Shown piece after piece: positions 1 through 12,899 of a stretch of DNA of 64,000 nt. Source of the DNA: Glandiceps talaboti (taxonomy: Eukaryota; Hemichordata; Enteropneusta; Spengelidae); contig NC_135570.1 of NCBI RefSeq assembly GCF_964340395.1, positions 1,060,001 through 1,124,000 on the forward strand, in the 5' to 3' direction. Every line of letters begins with the position of its first letter. Position 1 is the stretch's first letter. The translations under genes and the position numbers were made by a program. The notes under the pieces were generated by a model that was not told the origin of the DNA, did not search any database, and was given only the letters and a program-made list of their open reading frames with translations.

Positions 1-114
1 ATACATACATACATACATACATACATACATACATACATACATACATACATACATACATACATACATACATACATACATACATACATACATACATACATAC
101 ATACATACATACAT

Positions 115-145
<31 letters not shown>
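1..145. repeat. (CATA)n microsatellite running off the left edge
   Basis: The window opens inside a nearly perfect tetranucleotide array, ending in a short AC run. It lies in what is probably a DRGX intron. Its true length is unknown because it starts before the window. Confidence 0.97.
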
Positions 146-1081
146 TTGGTTTGATATGCGCACTTGGGACACGCTTGGGGTAGGAACAAAACAAACAAAT
201 CAAAACATGTATAGGATTTTTAATAGATTAAATTATATGAATACCGAATATAGATATATGTTCGTGATAATACAGAAATGCAAAGTGTCGGCATATTTAC
301 TTATGTCACACACAGGTTTGATGTAAAATTGTTGACAAAACTAATGAGCCGGTAAGTTCAAGTAATTGTTTCTTTTAATGGGGAAATAAACGTGACAGGT
401 AAAAATCAACCATGGTGACCTGTGTTTGATTTCATTTGTACCGCGTCATTAATGTGTACATAGTTTTTAGATAAATCAAGCCACGTCAAAGTTTGACTTT
501 TACTTTTCATTTTGATTAATATTGACTTATCATTTTCATTATATTTACTTTATAATGTTAATTGCGACCATAACAGATTAAATCCAAACCTAAAGTGGAG
601 AAACGTGTACTAAGTTGACGTTGGAAGCTAAAACCTGACTTAAGGCAATCTCTTTGCATCAACATCAAAGTCATCATCATTTTGTACTTCTTAACATACT
701 TGCCATATACCAGCTATATAATAACATGACATATGGATATCTTATTGAGGGTTTTTGTGAAGGGTAAAACGACACTGTATTATATTTCTGTAAAACTGAT
801 TACTCAAAGCCAGTGCCAGTGCTAGTTTACTGTTACAGTATATGAAGTATTGATGTGAGATATATACATTGGCTTCTTTACCGGATAATGATGCCTGTTT
901 GAACCAATAGTGTAGCTTAGATAGAATAATAGAAAATGTGTAAATGATCCGTCTCTTTCCCCTCACTTCCCTCGAGACATTTCCCCGAGATGTTCCCCCG
1001 AGACCCTCTCTCAATTCCGCATTGACGAAGATGACGCAATCACGTGATCAGTTTCCGTTTCACGATGAATAGTGTCACAAC

Positions 1082-1159
<78 letters not shown>

Positions 1160-3529
1160 ACGGCTATATTCATTCTCATATTCCCACTCAAAACGGTGAG
1201 AAAAAAATTCCCAACAATTTTATTTGTAAATAATGAAAAGTTGTTGAGTTGGTTCTTTATTTTAGCATAACGTAAAATTTGGGCGTCAAAATCTTCTTAA
1301 CAAAGTTTGTGTATTTGAGGTCCATTTTTTTCACCATCGAATAGTTGCTACAGCCACAATGAGTGTGTATACCTCAACATCCCATCAATGGCTAGGGTAA
1401 CAATTACCTCTAGCCTTCATCATTGATGTTTGCGATGTTTGGTGTTGCCGTCTTGTTGCCATACTACTAACCTACCGCTATGTCATCAATCGACTCATTC
1501 TATCGCATCCAAGTGAGAACATGTATGAGTTTTAATAATTGATCAAGTCAAATCCCGTCTAAATGGAAATCGTAAGTGCCAAATGTGATGATGATCAATA
1601 TTTAATTAACCGGAGATAATGCAATTGGAGATTTTGTCTATTACACTAGCGTTACATTTTATGTCTTGGCAGTTTGCAATGTCCACATAGCAAATGCTCA
1701 CCATTTACTACTGTAATAAATGGAAATAAAACAGGAGAGGAAACATTCCATATATCTATGTACTGTCCCATTACTATACTCAGTACGTCACCAAATATAC
1801 AGTCGCGTGCCTTAATTTTACCAAATTGACAGTCGCGTGCTTTTCCACATTTTAAGGAAATTGAAGTCCCTTATCTTTGCCTTATTCAATTCAGTAAACA
1901 TTTGGTATGTGTGTTATGGTGACAAAACTCTGATATTGTTAGCAAATATTTCATAGCACAAAATAACAAAAAGTGAAACTGTTGATATTTTAAGTATAAT
2001 CTTACTGTCGTCCAAACTACCACTGTTATCATATATATATTGTACTTCACATTATGTAGTTTCAGTATTGATTGCTTATTGCTTTGTATTTCAACAAGAC
2101 ATTGGATTCTGTCCGACTGGGTCGATCAGTTCACTTTCCAATCTCAGCACACAGTTATCGAAACTAGAGTCCAAAACGGATTACAAGTTATTATCCAGGC
2201 GAGTTAATCTCTGCGGTGGGACTTTGATACACCGTGACTGTAGGATTAATACATATATTTATGACGTTAACGGGATTATATCTAATCCGATCCGCCATGA
2301 ATCAAATTTTACTGGTTCCAAGGAAGAGATAGGGATCTCGTTCGCGACGTGACGAACTCATCAAAAAGCTAGTTGGATACCTACTATAATGTCTACCTAC
2401 TGTTTCAATCCAGTGAATGACTTAATCTTATGGACTAACATGTTTATTTGATCACACAAACTCAATTACATTATCTGAACTTATGCACCTGTGACAGACA
2501 TACATTTTTAGACTCGCTAATTGGTGCTTTATTTTCGGAAGATTTTATTTTCTAAAATTTCCAAGAGAGTTTTCATATTCTCATTATTTCAAATATCTGA
2601 ACGAGCCTCAAATTTTGACCATTGCCATCATAATAAAAACATTTTGATATTGTTATGAACAAAGTTCAAATGTTTTCGATTCAGTTCATGGTATTCGTGA
2701 TAGATAAATATATAGCGAAGCTACAGACGAAATGACGAAACCATCGCCCGTTGTAATTATAACCTCGCCACTGTCTTGCAAATCTGACGCCGTCGCCATT
2801 TTGATAAGGGTTCAATAATTGTAACCAGTGAAGACAGAATAATTGAGAAATTCGTGTCCGACTGTGACTCCATGTCAACAAGATTCCATCGTGCGATGTG
2901 GAGTTGATACTGATTACAAACATAGATACCGATAGTAAGGCGCTCATCAAATCATTTCCACGAACCTAGGAGCTTAAATCAACTTCATCTAGGGAAAAGT
3001 AATTTGCATGCCGAATCCACCCAACGTATTAGTAGGAATCTCAGACGAGATTAACAAAGCTCGCGAGATTTGGTTGAAAGATCATTGAGGTTGAACATAA
3101 GAAACCACGATATGAAAACAATCCCCTTGTTTTCAAGGGAATACAAGATAATGCAGTAAACATGTACGTCTTTTTACTCTCTTATTGCCGTCGTATACCT
3201 CTGAACAAATATATCATGTCAAATGCATTTACAGCTCTCATAAAATGTAGCCTTACAGTCGATTGGTTAATACAGTGTCAAAGGTCAACTAATTCTCTAA
3301 CGATCATGCAAATTACACAAGGAGATATTGTCTTCTTGGAATTTATGATCATTACTTATTAGTTTTAAACATAGTCCATATTTGTACTTTCTATTTGTTT
3401 TATGTGGCGGGACAAATCACAGAATGTGATTTATATCTTAGATTGGAATAATTGTCAAATGAATCATTTGGCGCCTTAATATCTCAAGTTTTATAGAAAC
3501 ACAGTCTCTAAATTTGACGTCTTACAAAC
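146..3529. other. DRGX intron 3 (partial), no exon found
   Basis: This stretch lies after the donor of the third DRGX exon on the minus strand. I looked for the next expected exon (start of homeodomain helix 3, VWFQNRR) and did not find it, so it must lie beyond the left edge. The only low-complexity feature is a (GA)n run at about 1084-1157. The open frames here are short and resemble nothing I recognise. Confidence 0.6.
1084..1157. repeat. (GA)n microsatellite
   Basis: An uninterrupted AG dinucleotide run of about 74 bp, in the partial DRGX intron. Confidence 0.97.
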
Positions 3530-6500
3530 CTGGACTCGGGCTTCTGTGAGATTGATCTTCATGGCTAGATCTTCCCTTGTGAACACATCGGGATAGTGAG
3601 TTTTCGCGAAAGCTGTTTCAAGTTCTTCAAGCTAATAACGAAAATAAAAATTACATATCATTCATGAGACAAGATATTGTCTGTGAAAACTAGCGGGAAA
3701 ATCAGTTTTCTCACCCTCACCCTCACCCTCACCCTCACCCTTTCTGTTTACATGTCTGTAACTACATATCTGTCTGTCGTAATAGTCGATTGATCTGTTT
3801 GCCTCAAAGTTTGTCTCTTTGTCAGCAGCACATCTGTCTGCATGGCTGGATGGTTGGTTGGCTAACAGCGTCATGTCTGTTGTCTTTCGACTTGTCTTGT
3901 CTTTCTCTATTCATATTGCCAACTTTTCTCTCTCTACCTATACCTTCCCAAACACACATCTACCAAACAAAATTACTAAAGACTGGACTTTTCTGTATTG
4001 TTCTAATTTTGTATAATCTATTATTTTAACTATTTAATTACAACAGGTGTAATATTGAAAATCAATTTCAACAAAACAAAAAGCAAGCTACGCGATTAAA
4101 AAGTTCAAAACAGTGGCAATCTCACTTTTTGTAAACGTAATGATTAATGATATTTGCAATACTTCGTTCTCAGTGATACTTAACTTTTGACTCAAGTATA
4201 TTGATGTGAGGTCCATAAATATATGATGACGTGTATAACACTAAAATGTATGATGACGTCACCATAACACTGAGATCAGACAACAATGAATCAACGGCCA
4301 TACACAAAAAACGTCGATTCTCGTATCTCTTCCGGAAAACAGTGCATCGATCTCCGATCGTATCACTTGCATTACGGCGTAAGTTCTCTTATCAATTCGC
4401 TAACATTACGTTGCCTGCCTACCTGTTGTAGAGTGAACGTAGTTCTGTTTCGTCTCTGTTTACGGCGAGCAAATCCGTCGTCGAAATCGGGGGGATAATG
4501 GAGGCCATCTGCAAGAGAAAAAAACATTTGGCCTTAATGTAGCATTAAGGGGTACTCTTTGCATTGATGATATATCGCCATTTGATCAGCGACATTAACG
4601 TTATATCAAACAGATTAATATTCAGATGGCTTGCAGCTTATAAGTGTCGGGATAGTCTACCCATCAATCATATAATACCGTTTTATGACAACGTGAGATT
4701 GTAAACGAGAGTAAACAGGTAAAAGAGGGAGTCGTTTCCCACTCTGTCTTTTCCCGCTCTGTCGTTTCAAATTGTATTTCTAGAATACACAGTGAAACAT
4801 CTAGTTCTATCCTGAAAATCAACATTTATCAAAATGATAAATGATGCGGCTAAATTACAAACACTTTATCTATTTTTCACTATTTCATCTCTTTCTATGA
4901 TGCAATTAGTATGTTTTATCAATTATTTCATATTCCTTAATTTCGAGTCGTTCTTTTACTTTTTCCCGCTAAATCTGTGACGGTTATTGTCGTTTTACAG
5001 CAACCATGCCCCATGGTGAGTTTGAGTAGAGCAAAGTACGCATACCAATCATCCATATTAGTTCTGTTTTGATTTTGTTTTTAAAATATAAAACATCAAA
5101 TCATTTTAAAGGAGTGTGCTTTCCATTACATTTTTTTGTGCTTGGTCTTTGTAAGGATGGGGGGGTGGGGGTACATACATAGGCTAGCTTGTATGACTCG
5201 TACGATGATATCAGGGATAATCTTTGCAGGAAACATTTGAAAATGGGGAACTTTGACTAGAATGTGATTCGACTATTGACAATCATAGTTTCTTAAACCA
5301 AAGCTGTATAGACAACCTAATCTTTGCTACGGTCACTTTGATTTGTTAAAAAGTGGTCAATTGAATGCAATTTGATAGTAAATGTACCAAGCTAAATCTG
5401 TTAACATATTATATTCCTGAAGTTAGACATTCAAACAATAGTAGGTGAATCATTTTAATTAGTTTAGCTGACGACACTTCGACTTTCGCAACTTTTGGAC
5501 AATGTGTGGTTGTTTATTTTGTTCCTAGAACTTTACAAGAAGCCTGTATTTAGCAAACAGCTTTCCATGATAAAATCTGTGCATTTGGCAAAAAAAAAAT
5601 TAATGCTTGTTTGGTTGGGATAATGACGACAACAATGACGTGAGGCTTTGACAAAGATTGAAAAACTCCACTAACTCAGACACTAGGGCGCGCTATTTAC
5701 TTCACATATTTTCCCAGGGATCTCTGCGAGACTCATCACTTTGTAGAGAGTGGACAGTTCATGAATGATAGATTGTATCATAATACACGAACGGTGAAAA
5801 TGTTTATAGAATGATATGGTATAATGAATAATTCATAATGTTACCTTTCATCGAGTTGTTATGAGAGTGTCGCAGAGGCCCATGGGATTTTGACATTGTT
5901 TTTGCATTCTGCATATAAATTTACAAGTTTGGAATGATTCAACACGTCAGTTCATTAAAATCAACCTGTCATATAGTTTAAGAAAGATTTATGACAAAAA
6001 ATATGACATTACAGAATTGCTTTTTATAATATTTAAAATATTAAAAAAATATATAAAAATAGTCTACTGGACGACTTGAGGGAATCTAATGTTGAGAGAC
6101 TATTTCAAATACTTTTCAAGTCAATAATATTTCATCGCCGGATCTGCGTATTTTTATTTTCATATGTCTAACAAATTCTACAAAAGAGCTAGAGGACATA
6201 CAGTGCTTGAAATACAGATTTTCTATTAGATTTATTTTAACCCGACACTTGTTCGGGATCAGTTTTCATAATGTCGACTGTTCGTTTATTGCTTGTCTGT
6301 TTGACCATAAATCCATCTGTCTGCCTGGCTGTCATACGTCTATCTGTCTCTCTGTCTCTCTGTATGTCTGCCTTACTGTCTTAGTCTTGTCGTCACGGTT
6401 TATCTCGTTGGTTTCATATGACAATATTGTCTTCATATTAGCTCTATTTATCAGACATACTTTTGAACTTAAGTCACTTATCCTACTGGTTAGAAGTCAC

Positions 6501-9333
6501 GCGTATATCGACAATGCCAGTTTTAAGGTCTTCGGCCTAGTAACGTTTGTTCCGGACATTTGTATAGAAACAGGACACATAGTTCATTGTCCAGTAGCCA
6601 AACTCTACATAGTTCATTGTCCAGTAGCCAAACTCTACATAGTTCATTGTCCAGTAGCCAAACTCTACATAGTTCATTGTCCAGTAGCCAAACTCTATGG
6701 TAGTCATCATAAATAGACACCCAATTTTTGATAAATGTGTATCATTTTCACTAAAATTGACAAATCAAAGAGGAAATTAAATATATAGTATTCTTTGACT
6801 TTATATTAGCAGGTTGCGTAGAGCATTAATTAAGTGCATATGCTGTTAATTGACATCAAGACTGGCTTGTTTTTTTTGTTACGAACGGAGACAAAACTTA
6901 TCACAAATGACTGTGCATAATTGATACATTAATTTGGTATTATCCAGACTATTGCTAATTTTATTAGAAAGATTTTTGTGATCGGAGTTGTACCAATTCG
7001 TCGAGAACTTGCATCAATTCGTCGAGTACTTGCACTGTAAAATTCTTTATATTAATATGTAATTCCTTTTGAAAGTTAAACTCCTATACAAAGACGAGTG
7101 TAGGTTGGATGCTAGGCAAAGTAGAATGTAGGTTGGGTGCTAGGCAAAGACGAGTGTAGGTTGGATGCTAGGCAAAGTAGAATGTAGGTTGGATGCTAGG
7201 CAAAGTAGAATGTAGGTTGGATGCTAGGCAAAGTAGAATGTAGGTTGGATGCTAGGCAAAGTAGAATGTAGGTTGGGTGCTAGGCAAAGACGAGTGTAGG
7301 TTGGATGCTAGGCAAAGTAGAATGTAGGTTGGATGCTAGGCAAAGTAGAATGTAGGTTGGATGCTAGGCAAAGTAGAATGTAGGTTGGATGCTAGGCAAA
7401 GTAGAATGTAGGTTGGAGTACATACATACGAAGTACATTTTTTTTTCTTCGTGTTTGTTTGTTTGTTTGTTTGTTTGTTTGTTTGTTTGTTTGTTTGTTT
7501 GTTTGTTTTGTTTGTTTGTTTGTTTGTTTGTAGTAGTATCCAGCTCCGATCGTGATAATATAGTGTAACTTTAATTCATAAAGTATATCTATGTCTAACC
7601 TCTAAACTGATATCACATTAGAATGGACTTTCAATATCCTCACATTAACGGGTAATAGCCATTGCAGGGTGAATCCTTTACAAATATTAATTCCAGCATA
7701 CGTCAAAATATGAGTTGAGAACAAAATAAATGAAATGAAATAGATAAATTAACAATGATCTAAATGTAAAGTAGGAATTATTTATAAATGATTAGTCTAT
7801 ATTACAGACCTTGAGGTCCTGACGGATCGTAGCCTAATCAACGTAATTAGACGATTTACGAGCTGCCTGATTATGTTAACTCTACAATAGATAATATTTC
7901 AATATTTTAAATAGTTGATATTTAATAACCCCTCTCCATCAAAGGTTTTGACGACCAGTGAACAGAGCCTATACTTGCTAATTTTGCACGCTCCAGTCAC
8001 TCCAGAATCATCGAAATTGGCAAAATTAAAAGAAAAAAAGGGGGATAAATTACAAACAGACACGTGCAAGGGATTCCATTAAAGCAAGCAAATGCTATCG
8101 GTAGCATCACTTACATGGTAACAATCACAAATTTGACCACTAGCATCTGATATTTCCTCGTCTAAATCTGAGATTTCACTTTCACATTTCCTCGGGTGAA
8201 TTTAAACATTGTCTGTCTACGCTAAATGGATCAGCGACTTGTATAATTAAATTGGCAGAAGGAATCGCACTTCAGCATTCCGTGGTTGATGTCGAAACAG
8301 GCATATTCTGTTACCCTTATCAGACGGTGACTTGATGAACAAGGTTCATAGTTGGTGCCGACAAGCGAAATCGAAGCAGCGCTTTGAGAGATGTTCAAAG
8401 CATTAGCTTCGGCTACTCGGGGTTGTCTAGTAGTCTTAAGATCACAAAAATGATGGTACTCCCTTCAGATACTGTTGCTGTATGGAGGCACTGCAACGAC
8501 ATTTCTGAAAGGGAATTGTTCGCCCCTGCTTTTAGTTTGAGACACGCATCGGCTTGCAACGAATAATCAGCAATACAAACACATGATATCGTCTAATTAT
8601 CTGAGTCCGAAGGCGATTCAAAGCGTTGTATACTTGTTTCTTATTGTCTACGGCACGAACGATGAACACGTTACGAACTATACGATCGGGAATGATTCTA
8701 ATGTCAATGAATGAATGGTGAAAGCCTATAGAAAATAAGGAGACGTCTGATATATACCTCAAAGGCTTAACGTTCCTGTTATAAAGTATATACACACACA
8801 ATTTGTCATCAAGATTATAATATACAATCTTTTTCCTAGAGTTTCTTTTGTTATTTTGTGTTCACAAGTACGATGGTAATGTACATTTTGATTTCGTATG
8901 ACCGATGACAGTTTGCATTTAAAACACCCACATCCTTCAATGTTTTTAACAAGAAGTTTTTTTTAAATATATACTTCTTAACAATGAATCGTAAAAATGA
9001 CAATCTAATATGTACAAAGGATAAATCTCACATATCACAAACGTGTTTTGTACTCAACGATCGACTAACATTATCAAATTCATATTATAAAAATGATATA
9101 TTTTATTGGACTGTTTAATTGTACATACTAGAACTAAACAATTATATACATTATTATATACACGTTTGATGGACATATACATTTATTTATTTTACCTGAT
9201 AAACATGCAACAATAAATGATTTTTTAGTAGTGAATGCGTGATTTCAAATATCTCTGCCTTTTACGCTAACCTAAGAGTTCTTCAAGTGCTCGACTGACA
9301 GGCTTTTGGAGTATAAATGAAGTTACAGTGACT

Positions 9334-9405
<72 letters not shown>

Positions 9406-9418
9406 TACAGACAGACAT

Positions 9419-9480
<62 letters not shown>

Positions 9481-11163
9481 GGACGGACGGACGGGCTGGC
9501 AGACAGGTAGGTTTAGTAGGTAGGTAGGTAGGTAGTTAGGTAGGTAGGTGGATGGGCGATCAAACGATAGATAGACAGATAGACAGACAGGTAGATAGAT
9601 AGATAGATTCAATGTTTGTATCGAATAGATAATGTATTTTAAGATAAAATAACTATAAAATAACTATAAAATAACTATAAAAAACCTGATGTTTAGTAGA
9701 TTTAATTAATTTGTCGTTCTTTACACACTGACATTAATTTGTGAAAGTAACGAATTATGCAATAACATTGTTTTAAGTAGCAATATTTGGTAGAATTGCT
9801 GTGATTAGCAATATTTGGTAGAATTACTGTGAGTAGCAATATTTGGTAGAAATGATGTGAGTAGCAATATTTGGTAGAATTGCTGTGAGTAGCAATATTC
9901 GGTGGAATTGCTGTGTATAGCAATATTTGGTAGAAATGATGTGAGTAGCAATATTTGGTCGAATAGCAATATTTGGTAGAATTGCTGTGAGTAGCAATAT
10001 TTGGTCGAATAGCAATATTTGATAGAATTGCTGTGAGTAGCAATATTTGGTCGAATAGCAATATTTGATAGAATTGCTGTGATTACCAATATTTGGTCGA
10101 ATAGCAATATTTGGTAGAATTGCTGTGAGTATGAATATTTGACAGAATTGCTGTGTATAGCAACATTTGATAGCATTGCTGTGAGTAGCAATATTTGGTA
10201 GAATTGCAGTGAGTAGCAATATTTGATAGCATTGCTGTGTATAGCAATATTTGGTCGAATAGCAATATTTGCAAAAGTGTTTATTGTGTGTTTGTTCGTT
10301 TATATGTTTGGTAGATTCTTTTTTTGTCATGATTTTATTTTCAATTTATTTGGGTATAAATCTGGATTATGTTCCCATTTAACGTAACCTATCAATATTA
10401 GGAATAAGTAGGTTAGAATGAATGCATATATTTTAGTGAAAAAAGTTCTCTATAGCTTGTTGCAATTGTATCCCTAAAATAACACTAAATGTCATGATTA
10501 TAATAAATATCCTCTCCGATACACGTACAATTTATCTGCTCCGGGGGCTTCTTGTGATGACGCGGGTCAAATATCATTCGCTAAATTTATTAAGATAATT
10601 GTAGCAATATGAGTGGTAGTTTCAAAATAATACCCGGTGTGATTATTCCCTAAAACGTTGTACAATCAGCCAGTGAGAATTGAACAAAGGAACTTTGTAA
10701 CTTAGCCTAGACGGCCAGTATGCCACGGGCCGAAGACATCGCCAAATGACAATTCCAATGTCTATAGCCTGAGGGACACACTTTCATCTCGGTGTACATA
10801 AATATCAACTGAACAATAGCTTTGAAAAAATATATCTAAATTTTGAAATAAAAAATTTCACAAAGTCTCTGTTTAGTACCTATATACTTAACCCGTTGAC
10901 GTGATCTAAACAAGTCTAGAAGAGTAAACGTTGTAAACGCAGTCTATAATTTGGGGGAAACGACAATTTCTTGCCAAAAAATGGCGGGAAATGAAGTAAC
11001 CGATTGAAAATGAGATCTTTGAATACTGTCTGTTTTGAAAGTATTACAATTATATATACTTACAAGTTAATGGTGGACAACCGGTCATCAGTGTTTCCAT
11101 GTCAACGTGGTGGGCATGAGCGTGTGGTTGATACGGAGATGTACAGTGATAGCAGTACATCAT
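3530..11163 (-). CDS. DRGX: DRGX paired-like homeobox transcription factor, first three coding exons (3' partial)
   Basis: Paired-like (PRD-class) homeobox transcription factor, nuclear; in vertebrates DRGX acts in development of dorsal-root and spinal sensory neurons. Coding exons on the minus strand: 11064-11163 (phase 1 end), 4423-4508 and 3530-3631. All have clean GT/AG borders and the phases join into one frame (33 codons + split codon + 28 + 34). The N terminus reads [12 protein letters not shown], like the MFYFHCPP start of vertebrate DRGX. Exon 2 reads [20 protein letters not shown], nearly identical to the family. Exon 3 reads LEELETAF...[18 protein letters not shown]...TEARVQ. The third exon stops exactly after homeodomain position 46, the classic 46/47 intron of paired-like genes. 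Helix 3 and any OAR tail are outside the window. The start was chosen because the frame upstream has no other ATG before a stop. Other paired-like genes (ARX, ALX) match the N terminus less well. Confidence 0.93.
3706..3740. repeat. (CACCCT)n short repeat
   Basis: About six hexanucleotide copies inside DRGX intron 2 (3632-4422). The rest of that intron shows nothing else I can support. Confidence 0.9.
6572..6697. repeat. 30-bp minisatellite, 4 copies
   Basis: Four essentially identical 30-bp units beginning ACATAGTTCATTGTCCAGTA. Because 30 is a multiple of three, both strands stay open across it; these frames are by-products. Confidence 0.97.
7090..7415. repeat. 28-bp minisatellite, about 12 copies
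   Basis: Units contain TGTAGGTTGGATGCTAGGCA and come in two variants, differing in GACGAGTG versus GTAGAATG before the shared core. The variants are interspersed, with GGGTGC also alternating with GGATGC. Confidence 0.96.
7450..7531. repeat. (GTTT)n microsatellite
   Basis: About 20 tetranucleotide units with one extra T interrupting the run. The same motif recurs at 12339-12379 and 58817-58849. Confidence 0.96.
9332..9610. repeat. Compound tetranucleotide array (ACAG, ACGG, GGTA, GATA)
   Basis: A long ACAG array passes through a short ACGG block into GGTA and then GATA runs. Successive motifs differ by one or two bases, as if each arose by point mutation and then expanded. The open frames rich in cysteine-leucine-serine or threonine-aspartate-arginine-glutamine across it are by-products. 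Confidence 0.95.
9775..10272. repeat. Minisatellite of 28-bp units with 15-bp insert units
   Basis: Units carry AGCAATATTTGGTAGAATTG followed by CTGTGAGT, with shorter TATTTGGTCGAATAG units mixed in. A degenerate stretch of the same sequence sits at about 23482-23527, so the unit is not unique to this array. Confidence 0.94.
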
Positions 11164-12600
11164 GATGATGAGAAGGAAATAGCCACAAGATACAGTCACA
11201 AATTTGATCGAAACTTTAAGAGATTAGCTTTGAATTACCAATGTCAAGTTGTGAGATGTTAATTAGCTGAGATCTACTCGAGTTTTTCCTTTGATTTTGG
11301 AGCCGACGTGTCTTGTTTTTTAGTGACAAGTAACAGTCTCTGAAGTGTAAGAATTTATGTCACGACGATTTGATTATTTGCCGGAAAGTGTTCAGAATCG
11401 ATGACCGAAAATTCCCTGTCCGCAGTCGTATCTGTTGTCAGCGTAGCCGAAGTATACTGTCACCACCAGCCACTCTGGGAGTCGATGTATTACAAACTTG
11501 CTTCTCCAACGACCTGAGAGAAATAAAATAAAGACATAATCTTAATTTGCCCATGCCTCGAATAAAGTGAGCTTTGGGACACTAATATTCTATCTGGGTT
11601 AAAAGCAACAGCTGAAGTAATGTCAAATAGACTTGCACTATCAAATGAAGAATTAAGGGGCGTGGGGTATCAATCGTAGAGACCTTGGGTGACTAGCTGA
11701 TTAATCATTAGCCGTGTATCAAGGGTGTTATGAAATATCATTAGTATGATATTGTACGTTCCTACAATCAATAAAGTAATATATTTTCAATGTGTCATGT
11801 CAACGCCTTTGTGTCATACAAGTGTTTGTTAAGGTGGAACAGGTTAAGTGTTAGTTAACCTTAGCAGAAGCTGCCGGCCGAAATGGCTGGGATATATCGA
11901 TGTTGAACATCTAAAACACCTTTAAATACAATGTTTATATTAACCCCGATGAGATGGGAATAGTAAAATCACACAGTTTGGTCTTAAAATGACGATTGTA
12001 ATATTGAAGGGTACTTACAGGGCATAAGCTTTTTTTATGTATAGGTTTGGACAGATTGAAAATGGCGGACTGTAGCCAACAATCCTTATATCCAGATTAA
12101 ACGCGATGTTTAATATATCTTAGAAGTAGTCTAGTAGACGCTAAAACAAAGCATACCATTTCAGTATTTTGGCATTTTAGGAAAAGAAAATATCCATTCA
12201 TATTTATTTAAAATTCATCATTTTTATACACTGCTTTCCAGAACATAATTATTGCAATAACAACTCCAGCGTCTTTTTATTTTTCATATCAGAACAACAC
12301 TTTATAGATCAGAAAAGTTAGTGTACTTAGTTTTCGTTGTTTGTTTGTTTGTTTGTTTGTTTGTTTGTTTGTTTGTTTGCAAAGTCTTTGGTCAGATTAT
12401 TAGCGTTTTGATCACCTCAAGTGAATACTTATTAAACCAATTTAACCATGTTTAATATTAAGTGTAGATAAGGATTTACCTATATCACCACGTGTTGTGT
12501 TATTTGCTCTCTTTTTACACTCCAACACTAAACCGTGTTTCTATAGACTAAGAGTAAATATGTATATATAGTCAGATGTTAGGATAATGACACATTGTAT
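11164..12600. other. 5' flank of DRGX
   Basis: Sequence upstream of the DRGX start codon. The part at about 11340-11520 is richer in CpG than its surroundings and could be 5' UTR or promoter, but I see no clear TATA box and cannot place the transcription start. A (GTTT)n run lies at 12339-12379. Confidence 0.4.
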
Positions 12601-12611
12601 AGCTTTAGAGT

Positions 12612-12880
12612 AGACAGCAGTAGAGTATAGACAGACCGTATAGTATAGACAGACCGTAGAGTATAGACAGACCGTACAGTAAAGACAGACCGTAGAGTAT
12701 AGACAGACCGTACAGTAAAGACAGACCGTAGAGTATAGACAGACCGTAGAGTATAGACAGACCGTACAGTATAGACGGACCGTAGAGTATAGACAGGCCG
12801 TACAGTATAGACAGACCGTGGAGTATAGACAGATATAGCAATAATGCTAGAGTACAGTATAGACAGATAGCAATAACGCT
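12612..12880. repeat. 18-bp minisatellite, about 13 copies
   Basis: Units of about 18 bp built on GTATAGACAGACCGTAGA, with single-base variants (AGTAAAGAC, GGACC) and a decayed right end. The 18-bp period keeps the minus strand open for 94 codons, a by-product. Confidence 0.95.
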
Positions 12881-12899
12881 AGAGTACAATAACGGTTAT

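Larger units (their letters stand above)
4509..11063. other. DRGX intron 1
   Basis: A 6.5 kb intron between the N-terminal exon and the exon opening the homeodomain. It holds the tandem arrays listed separately at 6.6, 7.1, 7.45, 9.3 and 9.8 kb. The remaining sequence is AT-rich, with no further exon or transposon coding sequence that I can support. Confidence 0.8.

Noticed and set aside
2068-2352. Plus-strand 94-codon frame near the DRGX exons
   Set aside because: Opposite strand to DRGX, no homeodomain or OAR sequence, no family match.
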